Source: an uncultured Eubacterium sp. (GTDB lineage Bacteria > Bacillota > Clostridia > Lachnospirales > Lachnospiraceae). From it: a stretch of 64,000 bases of DNA. Numbering within the stretch: position 1 is the first letter of the stretch; the number at the start of each line of letters is the position of its first letter. The notes below the pieces were generated by a model. That model saw only the letters and a list, made by a program, of their open reading frames with translations, did no database searches and had not been told where the DNA came from. Shown piece by piece: positions 1-11,500 of the stretch. The position numbers and the translations under genes are program-made. Where the stretch lies: the NCBI GenBank assembly GCA_910584795.1, contig CAJUBZ010000001.1:46943-110942 (forward strand). Direction: 5' to 3'.

Positions 1-1
1 T

Positions 2-304
2 AAAGTTAGGTCATATATAAAGAATGACAGTGGAAAAATATATTCAGATTTTGTTTCTGTGCATAAGACTATAAAGTTTAAATCACCAAAATGCAAAGTG
101 AAAAAATTAAATAAAGGTGTTCGTATTTCATGGAATAAAATAAAGGGTGCAGATGGATATATTGTTTATAGAAAAAATAAAAAAGTAGCCGTTATAAAGG
201 GAAATAAGAAAAATAAGTATGTTGTAAAAAAAGCAAAAAGTAAAAAGAAATTTAAAGTAAAAGCATTTGTAAAATATGCAGGTAAAAAAATCGTTAGCAA
301 ATAA
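2..304 (+). CDS. C-terminal end of a secreted protein with Lys-rich Fn3-like tail (5' end outside window)
   Basis: The reading frame is open from the first bases of the window, so this is the end of a longer protein and not a small gene starting at the GTG at position 59. The visible residues form the end of one Fn3-like domain (VRSYIKND...IYSDFVS) and then a complete Lys-rich Fn3-like domain with the pattern ISWNKIKGADGYIVYRK. This tail closely resembles the C-termini of seven other secreted proteins in the window. It is very basic and has no LPXTG motif, so I infer non-covalent retention at the cell wall. The catalytic part is not visible, but by analogy with its neighbours it is probably another surface enzyme. 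A strong terminator follows directly. Confidence 0.75.
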   Translation, partial: KVRSYIKNDSGKIYSDFVSVHKTIKFKSPKCKVKKLNKGVRISWNKIKGADGYIVYRKNKKVAVIKGNKKNKYVVKKAKSKKKFKVKAFVKYAGKKIVSK

Positions 305-310
305 GTAAAG

Positions 311-357
311 AAACTACTATTCTATATTTTTTAAATCATAGAATAGTAGTTTTTTTG
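311..357 (+). terminator. Rho-independent terminator
   Basis: A perfect 15-bp inverted repeat (arms 311-325 and 338-352) with a 12-nt loop is followed by a T-run. It starts 6 nt after the stop of the preceding gene and separates it from the GH81 gene. Confidence 0.9.
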
Positions 358-390
358 GTATAAAAAGCACACCTAAATAAAAAAAACGCA

Positions 391-420
391 CTGAAAAGTA
401 TAAGTACATTATGTTAAAAT
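391..420 (+). promoter_or_regulatory. Probable sigma-A promoter of first GH81 gene
   Basis: CTGAAA, an 18-nt spacer and TAAAAT with an upstream TGT (extended -10) lie 43 bp before the start codon. It is the only good match in the gap after the terminator. Confidence 0.45.
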
Positions 421-462
421 CTATTCTGGCAATTATAAACAAATCTTATATGGAGGAAAAAG

Positions 463-3400
463 ATGAATATTATAAAATCAAAAAAGGTTATTTCATTGAT
501 TCTTTGCTTGGTAATGGTTTTAACAATTGCTTTTTCTAATGTGAGAGAGGGGGCATTTTCAGAAAAAGTCAGTGCGGATACATTGCCGGTACAGACAATA
601 GGTGGGGGAAGTATTGGAATAGGTTCTAACGAAACGGAGGCAGCAAAACTTCCAAGAATCTCTACTCAGGGAAAGTATAGATTTACAACAGAAAATTATA
701 ATAAGAATCATTTGGCACTTGATACGAATGACTGGGCAAGCAACTGGTTATGGGATTTAGAAGGAGATAAAGACACTGATAAAACAGAGGCATTATCAGG
801 TACTGCTTATGCATTTCCGCTATGTTACCTGATGAAGAAAGATGGTTTAAGAGTAACCAAACCTGCAATGACAAGTAATGCAACAAATGTCAGTGCTTAT
901 AATATAAAAGATAATGACACTTTATGTGATTTTAAGATTACACCGGAGTGGACATGCACGAATAATAATATTGATGAGATTACAGATTGGTCATACAGAG
1001 CAGTAACTTCTAATCCATCTAAGGATAGTCAGAAAATGATTACAACAATGACACAGGGAAGTCCATTTATGTTTTTGGAATTAGAGGATTCAAATGTTAT
1101 TTATTTGGAAAAACTTCGCGTGACGTTTCCGAGTGAAATTGTATACGAGGATACATATAACGGAGCTAAGATGGTAGTGTTCAGAACAAATGATATTACA
1201 AGTTCTGTAAATGGTTTTCCGGGGGCTGCATATCAGTATTATGCATTGTTTCTTCCGGAAAGTGCTTCAATAAGTCATGAAGGGACGACAGATACAACCC
1301 AAAATGATAAAATCGGAAAGTTGAAAATTACATTTTCATCAAAAGATAAAGCATATATGTCTTTTGCATGGGTTTATGAAAGCAAAACACATAATAACGA
1401 ACAGGGAATTAATTATGCAAAAGAGTATAGACCTTACGCATTTAATTTTATTACAAATACAACAGCGGATTATACTTATAATGAAAAAACAGGTGATGTC
1501 AGCACAAAGTATACATACACAGTAAATAAGAAGGATGAAAGTACAGCGGACGGAACGATAATGGGCATACAGTCCCATCAGTATAAGAATATGTCAGGAT
1601 ATTCTTATATGGATAATAATGCGATTACTCTTAGAGGGTATATGAAGTTTATAAAAGGAGAGTCATATACCACACACATGACATATAAAGGGATTTTACC
1701 ATATATGCCGGCACTAAAAGAGGATGATGCAGAAGGAAAGCAGCAATTACAAAAATATGTTGATGATTTTGTAAGTAAACATATGACAGGGGCAGGAAGC
1801 TGGACACTGGCTAGTGATGAAGGGCATGAGACATATTATCATGGAAAGAAATTGAACCGTTCAGCTCAGGTAGTGGCGGCTGCAAAATCAGTGGGAGATG
1901 AAGAAAATGCTGAAAAAGTATTAAATGGATTGGAAAAGAATCTTGAAGATTGGTTTACGTACTCAGGAAGTAATGATAAACATTATTTTACATACTTAGG
2001 TGAAGGTGTTGGAGTTCTTTTAGGTTTTCAAACATCATTTAACGCAGTAGATCAGTTTAACGATCATCATTTCCATTATGGATATTTTATTGAGGCTGCA
2101 GCAAGTGTAGGATTGTATGATAAAGCATGGCTGAACGAATATAAGGATGTTGTAAAACAGTTAATATATGATATTGCATGTCCTTACAGAAGTAATGAGG
2201 AATGTGTTTTAGATTGTGGAAATGCATATCCATACCTTAGAAGTTTTTCTCCATATGAAGGACACTCATGGGCTTCGGGATATGAAGACGAGAGAACCGG
2301 GAATAATCAGGAATCAACTTCAGAAGCTGTAAATGCATGGGCAGGAATCATTCTTTTTGGAGAGCTAACCGGAGATACAAAAATCAGAGATTTAGGAATT
2401 TATCTCTACACAACAGAAATTGCTGCAGCTGATGACTATTGGTTTGATAAGGATGAAGATACCTATAAAATAGATGAGTCAAATTATGCTGCACCAATGG
2501 CATCAATGGTCTGGGGAGGAAAAGCAGATTATGGAACATGGTTTGGAGCAGAATATACACAAGGAATTCAGATTTGTCCAATGCAGTCATGGTCGTTTTA
2601 TCTGGCAAATGATGCAGACAGTATTTCCGGCAGCGATTATATAAAGAAATATTACAATGCCGATAAGACGTTTGAGCAGGCCAAGGGTGGAAGTACTTCT
2701 TTGTGGAATGATATGTGGGCATCTTATTATGCATTAGCGGATCCGGATGAAGCCATGAATACAGTATGGACAAAAGAGGTAGTGAATGATGGTGAATCAC
2801 AGGCTCATACATACCATTATATCAGAGCATTACAGGATTATGGTGTGCCGGATTTGAGTTTTACAAGCAGTAGTGCTATGGGAACTGTATTTAGAAAAGA
2901 TGATGTGTATACATATGCAGTATATAATCCGTCAGGTTCTACAGAAGTAGTAAACTTTACGGGTGATGACGGGAAATCAATTTCTGTAAATGCAGCACCA
3001 AATACGATGACGTTAGTAAATTCAGAAGAAATTCAAAAATCGTCTTATATTATAGAATATTATGGAAAAGACTTACATTCAGATGATTATTCATTAATTG
3101 AGAGTAATATTAAATATGCTGATGCAGAAACAAAAGTTACAGCTGATATTAAAAGTTTTACAGGATATACTTATGATAAATCTAATTTGAAAAATGTTAC
3201 AACAGGTATTGTTCAGACAGATGGAGGTTTGATACTAAAAGTTTACTATTCAAGAAACATCTATACGATTTCATATGATTTAGCAGGTGGAAGCAGCAAT
3301 GATGACAGCCTTTATCCGAATACATATACTTTTGGAGAAAAGAAAAAACTGGATACCCCAAAAAAAGAGGGATATGATTTCTATGGCTGGTATAGGGAAA

Positions 3401-4452
3401 GTTCTTATGACACAAAAGTTACAGAGATTACAGAGAAGACAAATGGAAATTTAACCTTATATGCAAAGTGGATTCCAGCTGGAACAATAATGATTAATGA
3501 GGACATGTATTTGTCTTTTGATGGTAACATGAATGGTACTTTTAATATTGTGGGAGATACAAAGTATAATGCGGTAAATGTATTATATAAGATTGTAGAA
3601 ACAGAAAGTGAGGCAAAACAACTCGCAGAAAATAAAGCAGAAATGGGATTTGTTTCGTGGGGAATGGATTCGGTTTCAGGAGTGTGGAAAAGAACAGAAG
3701 ATTTTACATCCAGAAAAGGAAAATATATTGTCTTTTATTTTATTAGATATTCAGAGAATGGTGGATTTAAATCTGATTATGCATATGGAAAGCTTGATAA
3801 TGAAAGTGGTGGAACAGTAACAGAGCCTGTGACAACAGAAGTGATTACTACTCCGGAGATTACTACACCGGAAACAACAACATATCCGGAGCCTGTGATT
3901 CATGTCAATCAAAATGTAAAAATTGAAGGTTTTCAGATTAGTTCAGTTTCGGAAGGAAGCAGGGTAATAGGTTCTGTAGAACCTATAATCGAAGGTGAAA
4001 AAGTTTCAAAGTGGGGATTTGTATATGCAATTATTGAAAATGGAAGCCAGATATATTCTGTAGATGATAGCGAAATGTATGTAGGTGCCGTAAATCCGTA
4101 TGTGGCATCAATGGAATCGACAGACATAGGAACGTTGTCAGTTCAAATGGGAGATTCAAATACAGCTCGATATTATGCAAGGACTACTTTGTTTTCCGCA
4201 AAAAATGCCAGAGAATTTCAGGCAAAGTATAAAGTCAGGGCATATGCACTGATGGAAGATGGTACATATTATTATAGTGATGTGTGTTCTTATCGTGTAG
4301 TTGACATTGCTAAGGTGTTATATGAGAAAACTTTAATGAACAATTTTTCAGGGCATAAATATTTATATCAAAATATTCTGAAGGTGGTAGATGCTGATTA
4401 CAAAGAGGTAGATTACGATTGGAGCGGGACTATTGTAAAAACACTGCCATAG
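463..4452 (+). CDS. Secreted GH81 endo-beta-1,3-glucanase
   Basis: This probably cleaves internal beta-1,3 bonds in laminarin-, curdlan- or fungal-type glucans outside the cell. A signal peptide ends near residue 38 (KVSA-D). The GH81 domain covers about residues 60-800. It contains DHHFHYGY at 534-541, where D534 is the likely catalytic acid, and GNNQESTSE at 613-621, where E617 and E621 are the candidates for the base. An InlB-type repeat (about 933-1006, ending GNLTLYAKW), a Thr/Pro linker (about 1118-1145) and a C-terminal GYQIS-type module (about 1148-1329) follow. The same module ends three other proteins here. The start is fixed by GGAGG 6 nt upstream. The gene stands alone between two terminators. 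GH81 assignment is firm; exact substrate is inferred. Confidence 0.93.
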   Translation: MNIIKSKKVISLILCLVMVLTIAFSNVREGAFSEKVSADTLPVQTIGGGSIGIGSNETEAAKLPRISTQGKYRFTTENYNKNHLALDTNDWASNWLWDLEGDKDTDKTEALSGTAYAFPLCYLMKKDGLRVTKPAMTSNATNVSAYNIKDNDTLCDFKITPEWTCTNNNIDEITDWSYRAVTSNPSKDSQKMITTMTQGSPFMFLELEDSNVIYLEKLRVTFPSEIVYEDTYNGAKMVVFRTNDITSSVNGFPGAAYQYYALFLPESASISHEGTTDTTQNDKIGKLKITFSSKDKAYMSFAWVYESKTHNNEQGINYAKEYRPYAFNFITNTTADYTYNEKTGDVSTKYTYTVNKKDESTADGTIMGIQSHQYKNMSGYSYMDNNAITLRGYMKFIKGESYTTHMTYKGILPYMPALKEDDAEGKQQLQKYVDDFVSKHMTGAGSWTLASDEGHETYYHGKKLNRSAQVVAAAKSVGDEENAEKVLNGLEKNLEDWFTYSGSNDKHYFTYLGEGVGVLLGFQTSFNAVDQFNDHHFHYGYFIEAAASVGLYDKAWLNEYKDVVKQLIYDIACPYRSNEECVLDCGNAYPYLRSFSPYEGHSWASGYEDERTGNNQESTSEAVNAWAGIILFGELTGDTKIRDLGIYLYTTEIAAADDYWFDKDEDTYKIDESNYAAPMASMVWGGKADYGTWFGAEYTQGIQICPMQSWSFYLANDADSISGSDYIKKYYNADKTFEQAKGGSTSLWNDMWASYYALADPDEAMNTVWTKEVVNDGESQAHTYHYIRALQDYGVPDLSFTSSSAMGTVFRKDDVYTYAVYNPSGSTEVVNFTGDDGKSISVNAAPNTMTLVNSEEIQKSSYIIEYYGKDLHSDDYSLIESNIKYADAETKVTADIKSFTGYTYDKSNLKNVTTGIVQTDGGLILKVYYSRNIYTISYDLAGGSSNDDSLYPNTYTFGEKKKLDTPKKEGYDFYGWYRESSYDTKVTEITEKTNGNLTLYAKWIPAGTIMINEDMYLSFDGNMNGTFNIVGDTKYNAVNVLYKIVETESEAKQLAENKAEMGFVSWGMDSVSGVWKRTEDFTSRKGKYIVFYFIRYSENGGFKSDYAYGKLDNESGGTVTEPVTTEVITTPEITTPETTTYPEPVIHVNQNVKIEGFQISSVSEGSRVIGSVEPIIEGEKVSKWGFVYAIIENGSQIYSVDDSEMYVGAVNPYVASMESTDIGTLSVQMGDSNTARYYARTTLFSAKNAREFQAKYKVRAYALMEDGTYYYSDVCSYRVVDIAKVLYEKTLMNNFSGHKYLYQNILKVVDADYKEVDYDWSGTIVKTLP

Positions 4453-4472
4453 AATTAAATAGACATTGTACA

Positions 4473-4507
4473 AGATAAGGGCAGTTTACTGTCCTTATCT
4501 TTATTTC
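4473..4507 (+). terminator. Rho-independent terminator
   Basis: A 12-bp stem with one G-U pair (arms 4473-4484 and 4489-4500), a TTTA loop and a T-rich tail lie just after the GH81 stop. Confidence 0.85.
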
Positions 4508-4576
4508 AATACAAAGAAAAACTGACATGAAATATTAACAAAACAAATATAAATGTAACAAAAATGTAATATTTTA

Positions 4577-4605
4577 TTGACAAAGTGTAATAAAAGATGT
4601 AATAT
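4577..4605 (+). promoter_or_regulatory. Sigma-A promoter of 3D-domain gene
   Basis: A consensus -35 TTGACA, a 17-nt spacer and TAATAT lie 39 bp before the start codon. Confidence 0.75.
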
Positions 4606-4644
4606 ACTTCTTGCATGACAAAAATGCAGTAAAGGAGTAGATTT

Positions 4645-5247
4645 ATGAAAAAGACCAGACTAGTTGTTGGTTTTGCGTTATTAACTTTGGCACTTGTTAT
4701 TGCAGTCATAGGCAGTGCAATGGTTGTAAATAATTTTAGTGAAAACAAGGTGACAGAAACCCAGACTACAGATAAGCCGGTTGACAAAGAGAATGTTTTA
4801 AAATCAGATAACAAGACTGATAAACTTTTAGCAAACAAAACAAAGAAAAATACAAAGACAGTTAGTGTGAAAAAGCAGAAAATAGTTCTTTCATCTAATA
4901 AAAAAACAAAAAAGAAATCAAAGAAAAAGAGCAATCATAAAAAGAAAAAGGACAAATTAAAAAATATTGGAACATATAAAATCACAGGATATTGTGGATG
5001 CAGCAGTTGTTGTGGAAAAACCGACGGGGTTACAGCTTCAGGCACACAGGCAACAGCAGGCAGAACGATTGCTGCTGATACTACAAAATTGCCATTTGGA
5101 ACAAAGGTGGTAATTGATGGACACACTTATACAGTAGAAGACAGAGGTGGAGCAATCAAAGGAAACAAAATTGATGTATATTTTAGTTCCCATTCAAAGG
5201 CTCTGCAGTGGGGAGTCAGATATTGTGATGTGTATGTTGCAAAATAA
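4645..5247 (+). CDS. 3D-domain cell-wall protein (MltA/YuiC-like)
   Basis: The protein has an N-terminal membrane anchor or signal segment (about residues 5-30), a long Lys/Thr/Asn-rich spacer (about 35-110) and a C-terminal 3D domain (about 112-200). The 3D domain takes its name from conserved aspartates and is related to the barrel of lytic transglycosylase MltA. Visible motifs are TGYCGCSSCCG, TDGVTASG, GRTIAAD, VEDRGG and KIDVYF. By family it should act on or bind peptidoglycan; the exact reaction is not shown by the sequence. The poly-Lys spacer would sit well in an anionic wall, like the Lys-rich tails of neighbouring proteins. The ribosome site is AAAGGAG. The gene is monocistronic, with its own consensus promoter and a terminator. 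Confidence 0.88.
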   Translation: MKKTRLVVGFALLTLALVIAVIGSAMVVNNFSENKVTETQTTDKPVDKENVLKSDNKTDKLLANKTKKNTKTVSVKKQKIVLSSNKKTKKKSKKKSNHKKKKDKLKNIGTYKITGYCGCSSCCGKTDGVTASGTQATAGRTIAADTTKLPFGTKVVIDGHTYTVEDRGGAIKGNKIDVYFSSHSKALQWGVRYCDVYVAK

Positions 5248-5250
5248 TAA

Positions 5251-5298
5251 AAAAGGAATTTGGTAGTTAAAATTAATTACCAGATTCCTTTTTTTTAT
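5251..5298 (+). terminator. Rho-independent terminator
   Basis: A 15-bp stem with one G-U pair (arms 5251-5265 and 5278-5292) and a run of T follow the 3D gene. Confidence 0.9.
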
Positions 5299-5441
5299 TA
5301 AAAACGATAAAAATATTTTTATTGAGAAATATTTTTATTGTATATTTGTTCTAATATTACTCATAATGTAGAGGTTTTAAAGGCATGTCAAAATAAATAT
5401 TTATTAATTTTGACTAAAATATTGGAAAAACTTTTTTATTG

Positions 5442-5470
5442 TTGAGAGGGGGGCAAAAACATCTTATAAT
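5442..5470 (+). promoter_or_regulatory. Sigma-A promoter of second GH81 gene
   Basis: TTGAGA, a 17-nt spacer and a perfect TATAAT lie 33 bp before the start codon. The stretch 5299-5441 before it is very A/T-rich and contains a direct repeat of AAATATTTTTATTG, but I recognise no operator or riboswitch in it. Confidence 0.8.
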
Positions 5471-5503
5471 ATTAGTAAATTATTAAGATATGGAGGAATT
5501 CTT

Positions 5504-8500
5504 ATGTCTAAAGTTATGAGAAGAATAACATCAATAGTACTTACGTTAACTATGGTTATAACAGTATGCCCTCAAGGTGAATTGTTTAATACCAAGGCAG
5601 CAGATACAGAAAAACCATATAATCTTTCCTATGGAAGACCGGTTTATGCAAGTTCGCAGAATGGGAACGATGCTGCAGAACTTGCAGTTGATGGTGATGC
5701 AGGTACAAGATGGCAGGCAAAACAGGATGATAAAAATGAATGGATGTATGTAGACCTTGGAAAAGAGGCGGATATTGATCATATTTATCTTCACTGGGAG
5801 GCAGCTCATGCAAAAACTTATGAGATTCAGTTTTCAAATGATGAAGATAACTGGACAACCGTTTATACAAAAGGTAAGAAAAAGGGTGAGTATGTTGATA
5901 TGGCTGTTTCTTATACTGTAAACAGTTTGACAGATGGATTTGGACAGATTAGTGCAAACTGGACTTCAGTAGAGGATGCACATTATAAAGTATATGACGG
6001 AGATCAGATTGCAGTAGCGCCTGATAATTACAAATTTACAAATCATGGTGGCACACAGGGAAATATTAAGCTGAGTGCAGGAAAACACACATTAAAGGTT
6101 GTGGCTTTTAATCCATCTACAAACGAAGAACTCGGCAGTGGAATCTGTGAAGTGAATGTTGCCGAAGGAAGCAAGGGTGACAATGGTGTTGTTGTTGATT
6201 CCAATGCTAATTTAAAGCAGACAATTAACAAGGCAGACTTAAGTGCAACGAAGGCAAGATATGTAAGGGTATTATGCGTAGAGAGAGCAATCGCTTATGG
6301 ATGTTCCTTATATGAGTTTCAGGTATTTGGAACAGGTGGTTCTGCGAAACCACCTGTAGATTATGGTGAAAATCTTGCATTAAATAAAACAGTAACATGC
6401 TCAGGAACAAGAGATGAGTGGTGGATGAAAGACGAGGAAGGTAATATAAGACCGGATGCGTACAACAATGTGAAACCGGAGAATGCGGTCGATGGAAACA
6501 CATCCACAGCGTTTACATCTTATCAGGGTGATGACCAGTGGCTTACGGTAGATTTAGGACAGGCATATACTCTTGGAAGAATCATTATTAACTGGAATGC
6601 AGATGCAGGAAAGATTTATGATGTATTGGTGTCATCAGATAATAATAATTGGACAACGGTACATCGTGTGACAAGAGGTTATGCATATAAAATCGATAAT
6701 TTTACATTATACAGACAAAATGTCCGTTATGTAAAAGTTTTAGGATATACAAAGGTAGAGAGTGGAAGTGGTATTGGTATTGCAGAACTGTCTGTGTACA
6801 AATATATTGAAGGCGACAGCAAGGAAAACGAGAATATCAGTAATCTTCCAACGAGACAGATTATTAATAATGCCAATGGAAAAGGATCTTATGTTTCGGG
6901 AGAAATGTATAATGAGAAGAATAAACTTCCTACGTTTATTAATGAAGAAACAATGAAAACACCGATAGATTCTAACAGCTGGTGGTCTTCAGCAATGGTA
7001 CAGACATTTAGTAATCTGCTTTGTTCTACACCATTGAAAGCAAGTTTTACAAAGAAAGGGCTTGGCGTATTACTTGCAACATCCGGCTGGGTAGGAGTCA
7101 GAACAGAAAATGATTTGGGAACAGACCAGAGTAGTGAGACAGGAAGAGACTTTTATATAAGTCCGGAAAATCTTGATAGTACAACAGCTTATGACAGAGT
7201 CGAAACGCATGGTGATTATCATGTACAATTAGGATTAATGGATGATGATGCTCTTCAGATGAAGTCTACTATCGTAAAAGGTTCTCCTTATATTTACAAT
7301 GAATTCTGTGATAATACAGTAGCATTTATTAGTGGTTCGTCAATTACAGAGTTCTTCGATGGAAATGGAAAACAAATTCTTGTAAATAAAGGTGACACAA
7401 TTGTTACAGACCATATTGGATTTAAATCATTCGATGAGGAAAATACAAAAGCTAAAAATGAAGGCTCATACTTTGAAATAAACGTTCCTGCAGGAACAGA
7501 GTTTAAGGTTATGATTGCCGCTGGTAATTACAAGATTAAAGTTACATTCCCATCTGCAAAAGATAATTATATGTCTGTAGCAGCAATGACAAAGAAAACA
7601 GACATTGATGATTATTATAAACATGGCTATGCATTTGTGACAGATACAGCAGTAGATTATACATATAATAAAGACAATTCAAAAATTATAACAACATATA
7701 CAGTGACTACGAAGGTAATGAGAAGTGGATTTTCAAATGTAACAATGCATTGTTTATTCCCACATCAGTGGAAACATTCTGATGCAGCAAATAATCCGGC
7801 TGCTATTTACACATCAGTCCGTGGAAATATGAAGTCTATCTGGGCAAATAAGTTTGAGACAACACAGCAATTCTCAGGGCTTCTTCCAACATTTGCAAAA
7901 CCGGAAAGTGAAATGTTTAACAGCAGTGAAATGATTGATTATTTAAATCAGGTAGTTGCATCAAAATTAAATACAGCACCGGTATCAGATGCATACTGGG
8001 AAGGAAAAAATGTACATCCATTAGCTATCAGTGCAATTATGGCAGATCAGTTAGGAGAGACAGAAGTTAAAGAGCAGATATTAGCAAAATTAAAGAGCAT
8101 TATGGTTGACTGGTTTAACTATGATGGTGGAGATGACAGATGCTATCTGATTTATAATAAAGACTGGGGAACATTGTATTATCCGGATAGTGCATATGGA
8201 GCGAATGCTGCTATCTGTGACCATCATTTTACATATGGTTATTTTATGTTTGGTGCGGCAGTTCTTGCAGCGTATGATAAGGAATTTTACAATGATTATA
8301 AAGATATGGTAGAGCTGTTAGTAAGAGATTATGCAGATCCATTAGAGCCGGAAGAGGATGGTAATATGTTCTGTAAATTCAGAGCATTTGATCAATATAC
8401 CGGACATTCATGGGCAGGAGGATATGCTGACAGTGATTCTGGTAATAATCAGGAATCAGCGTCTGAGGCATTGTTCAGCTGGGTAGGTATGTATCTTTGG

Positions 8501-11500
8501 GGAGAGGCTACAGGTAATCAGAAATATATTGATGCCGGTGCCTATGGATTTACAACAGAGATGGATGCAGTAGAACAGTACTGGTTTGACTATGATGAAG
8601 ATAATTGGCTTCCGGAATATCCATTCCAGGCAACAGGACAGATATATGGTGCTTCTATGGGATATGGTACATATTTTGGAGGACAGCCGGTATATGTATA
8701 TGGCATTCAGTGGCTTCCGATTTCAGAATACCTTACAAATTATGGTATGAATCAGGAAAAATGTGCAAAGATTTATCAGGGATTAGAAGATGATACAGTT
8801 TATGCACAAAATATAGAGAGAAGAATATATGACCAGCTGGTGGCAGAAGGAAAACAGGAGGAGGCTGATACATGGCATGATCCGGACAAGTATGTTACTC
8901 CGGATAACGGATGGCAGCATATTACATGGCCGTTCCTTTCACAGACAAATGCACAGAGAGCTTATGAAAAATTTGAGGCAAATGTAGCAAAAGTGCAGAC
9001 AGAAGACAGAGCAAATACGCTTTGGTTTATTGCGGCGATGGATCAGCTGGGATACCGTACAAATGATTACTCAGTGGTAGGTAATATTCAAGGTTCTGTG
9101 TATAGAAAAGATGAAGGAAATAAAACAACTTATACAGCAGAAGTATGGAACCCGACAGCTACAACACAAACTGTCACAATCAAGAAGTCAGACGGAACGG
9201 TAGCAGGAACGGCAAAGATTGGTTCTATGGCTACGGTTGCATTTAAGATTGATACAGCGAAGAAGTTTGATTTGACACAGGTTGCAACACCGGTTATTAA
9301 AGCGACTTCATTAGCAGGCGGACAGGTGACAAATAATGTTACGGGAACAAAGAAGTTCGAAGATACCCAGATTGTAGAACTTTCAACAGCCGAAACTGGT
9401 GCAAAAATATACTATACAACAGATGGAACTGTACCTACAACAGAGTCAAAGGTTTATACAGAAAAGTTCTTAGTATCCAGCGATACAACAATTAAGGCGA
9501 TTGCTGTGAAAGATAATTATATTGATTCTGCATATGGCTCCGCAGCAATACAGATTGAAGGAGATGTTGTACAGAGCAGTGATAATTTAGCACTTGGTGC
9601 TACAGCAACAGCTTCATCTGAAGCAAATGAAGCAAGTAAGGCAGGAAATGCCATTGATGGTGATATGACAACAAGATGGCAGGCAAAAGATAACAATGAT
9701 GAATATATTGACATTGACCTTGGTAGAGTTCAGACAATCAATACAGTTAAAATTACATGGGAAGCAGCTTATGCTGAAAAATATGAAATCCAGACATCTG
9801 TAGATGGAGAAGAATGGACGACAGTAGCGAAAGAGAGTGGACGTGTAGGAGAAATGACATCAACATTCCCTGCTACAGAAGCACGTTATGTTAGAATGCA
9901 GGGTGTATCCAGAGGAACAGCTTATGGTTATTCTATCTTTGAATTAGAAGTATACGGAGCAGTACAGGCGAATGCACCAACAATTTCGCCGGTTAGTGGA
10001 ACATATAATGGTCCACAGACAGTAACATTGTCAACTACAGTGAAAGGTGCTGAAATTAAGTATACATTAGATGGAACAACACCAACAGAGGATTCGCCAA
10101 CATATACAGCACCAATTATAATTGACAAATCAACAATTGTAAGAGCGGTAACATACAGAAAAGGTATGATGCTTTCAGAACCGACAGAATCAAGTATTGT
10201 AATTGCAGGTACAATTGCATTAAACAAAACATCAGCAAAGATTGCGATTGATAGAACGGTACAACTTTCCGCAATAACAAATGAAAGTGTAACATGGAGC
10301 AGCAGCAACACATCTGTAGCGGCAGTTAGTGCAAATGGTCTTGTTACAGGTAAAAATGCAGGATTGGCAGTGATTACTGCAAGGACTGCCAGTGGAAAAA
10401 CTGCGACATGTAATGTGACAGTTACAGAACCTGTTCATATATCATCAATTAGTATTCCGAAGGCATTGGAGATGAGAAACAAGACATCAGAGACAATGAA
10501 GCTGGTTATTCATCCGGCAGATACTACAGATGATACAACAGCTGTCTGGTCAACATCCAATGAGCATGTTGTAGCTGTGAACGAAAATGGAACACTTACA
10601 GCAAAAGGTGAAGGAACAGCTACAATTACTGTTAAGGTAGGCAAGTTTATAGCAACATGTGAAGTTCTGGTAGGACCGGCAGCATCGAATGCAGAGATGG
10701 CTGCAAGTGCAAAATACAATGTAGCACTTAAAAAACCGGTAACAGCTTATCCGGGAATTGCAGAGGGTAATATTTCATATATTACCGATGGTGCATTGAC
10801 AGCAGGTGGTAATCATGCGGCATTAGGAAAAACCGGATGGAATTACAATGGTGAGTGCTATGCGATTATTGATTTAGGTGATACATATGATGCATCAACA
10901 ATTGACCAGATTTTAGTACAGTATAAAGATCAGGCTGACAATGATACAGTTATGGGCAGAACATATGAAATACTGTATTCAACCAATGGGTTAGATTTCA
11001 CTTCTGTTTATAAGTCAGATAAAGTGACAACTGCAGATATGGATGCTCAGAACTGCGTGATTGCGGATGTTGCAGGACAGAAAGGTGCTGTCAGATATGT
11101 TAAGATCTATTATCCACAGAGTGCTAACTATGGAATTCAGGTTTGCGAAATGGCGGTACTCAGCACAGAACAGAATGCTAAGACTGTAGAAATTGAACGT
11201 TGTGCAGATCCGGCAGATTTTACAGTGAGATCTGAAAAGATTTGTCAGATTGATTATACAATTACAGCTGGTGCAGACCAAAGTGATTATAAATATGTAG
11301 TTTATTTAGATGGTAATAAAGTTACAGACTTAATTAGTGCAGGAAGTGGTACAATTGAAGAAGTAACAGCCGGAACGCATAAAGTCAAAGTGGTATCTTT
11401 CTACAATGGATTGACATCAGAAGGTATTACAAAAGAGGTAACTGTAGATGACGGTTCCTTAGTTCCATATGTGGATAGTGTCAGAAATTTGTCTAAGGGA

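Noticed and set aside
4506..4934. Antisense open frame of 142 codons rich in Phe/Leu/Val opposite the 3D gene
   Set aside because: It mirrors the Lys-rich spacer (AAA/AAG codons) and includes the promoter of the sense gene.
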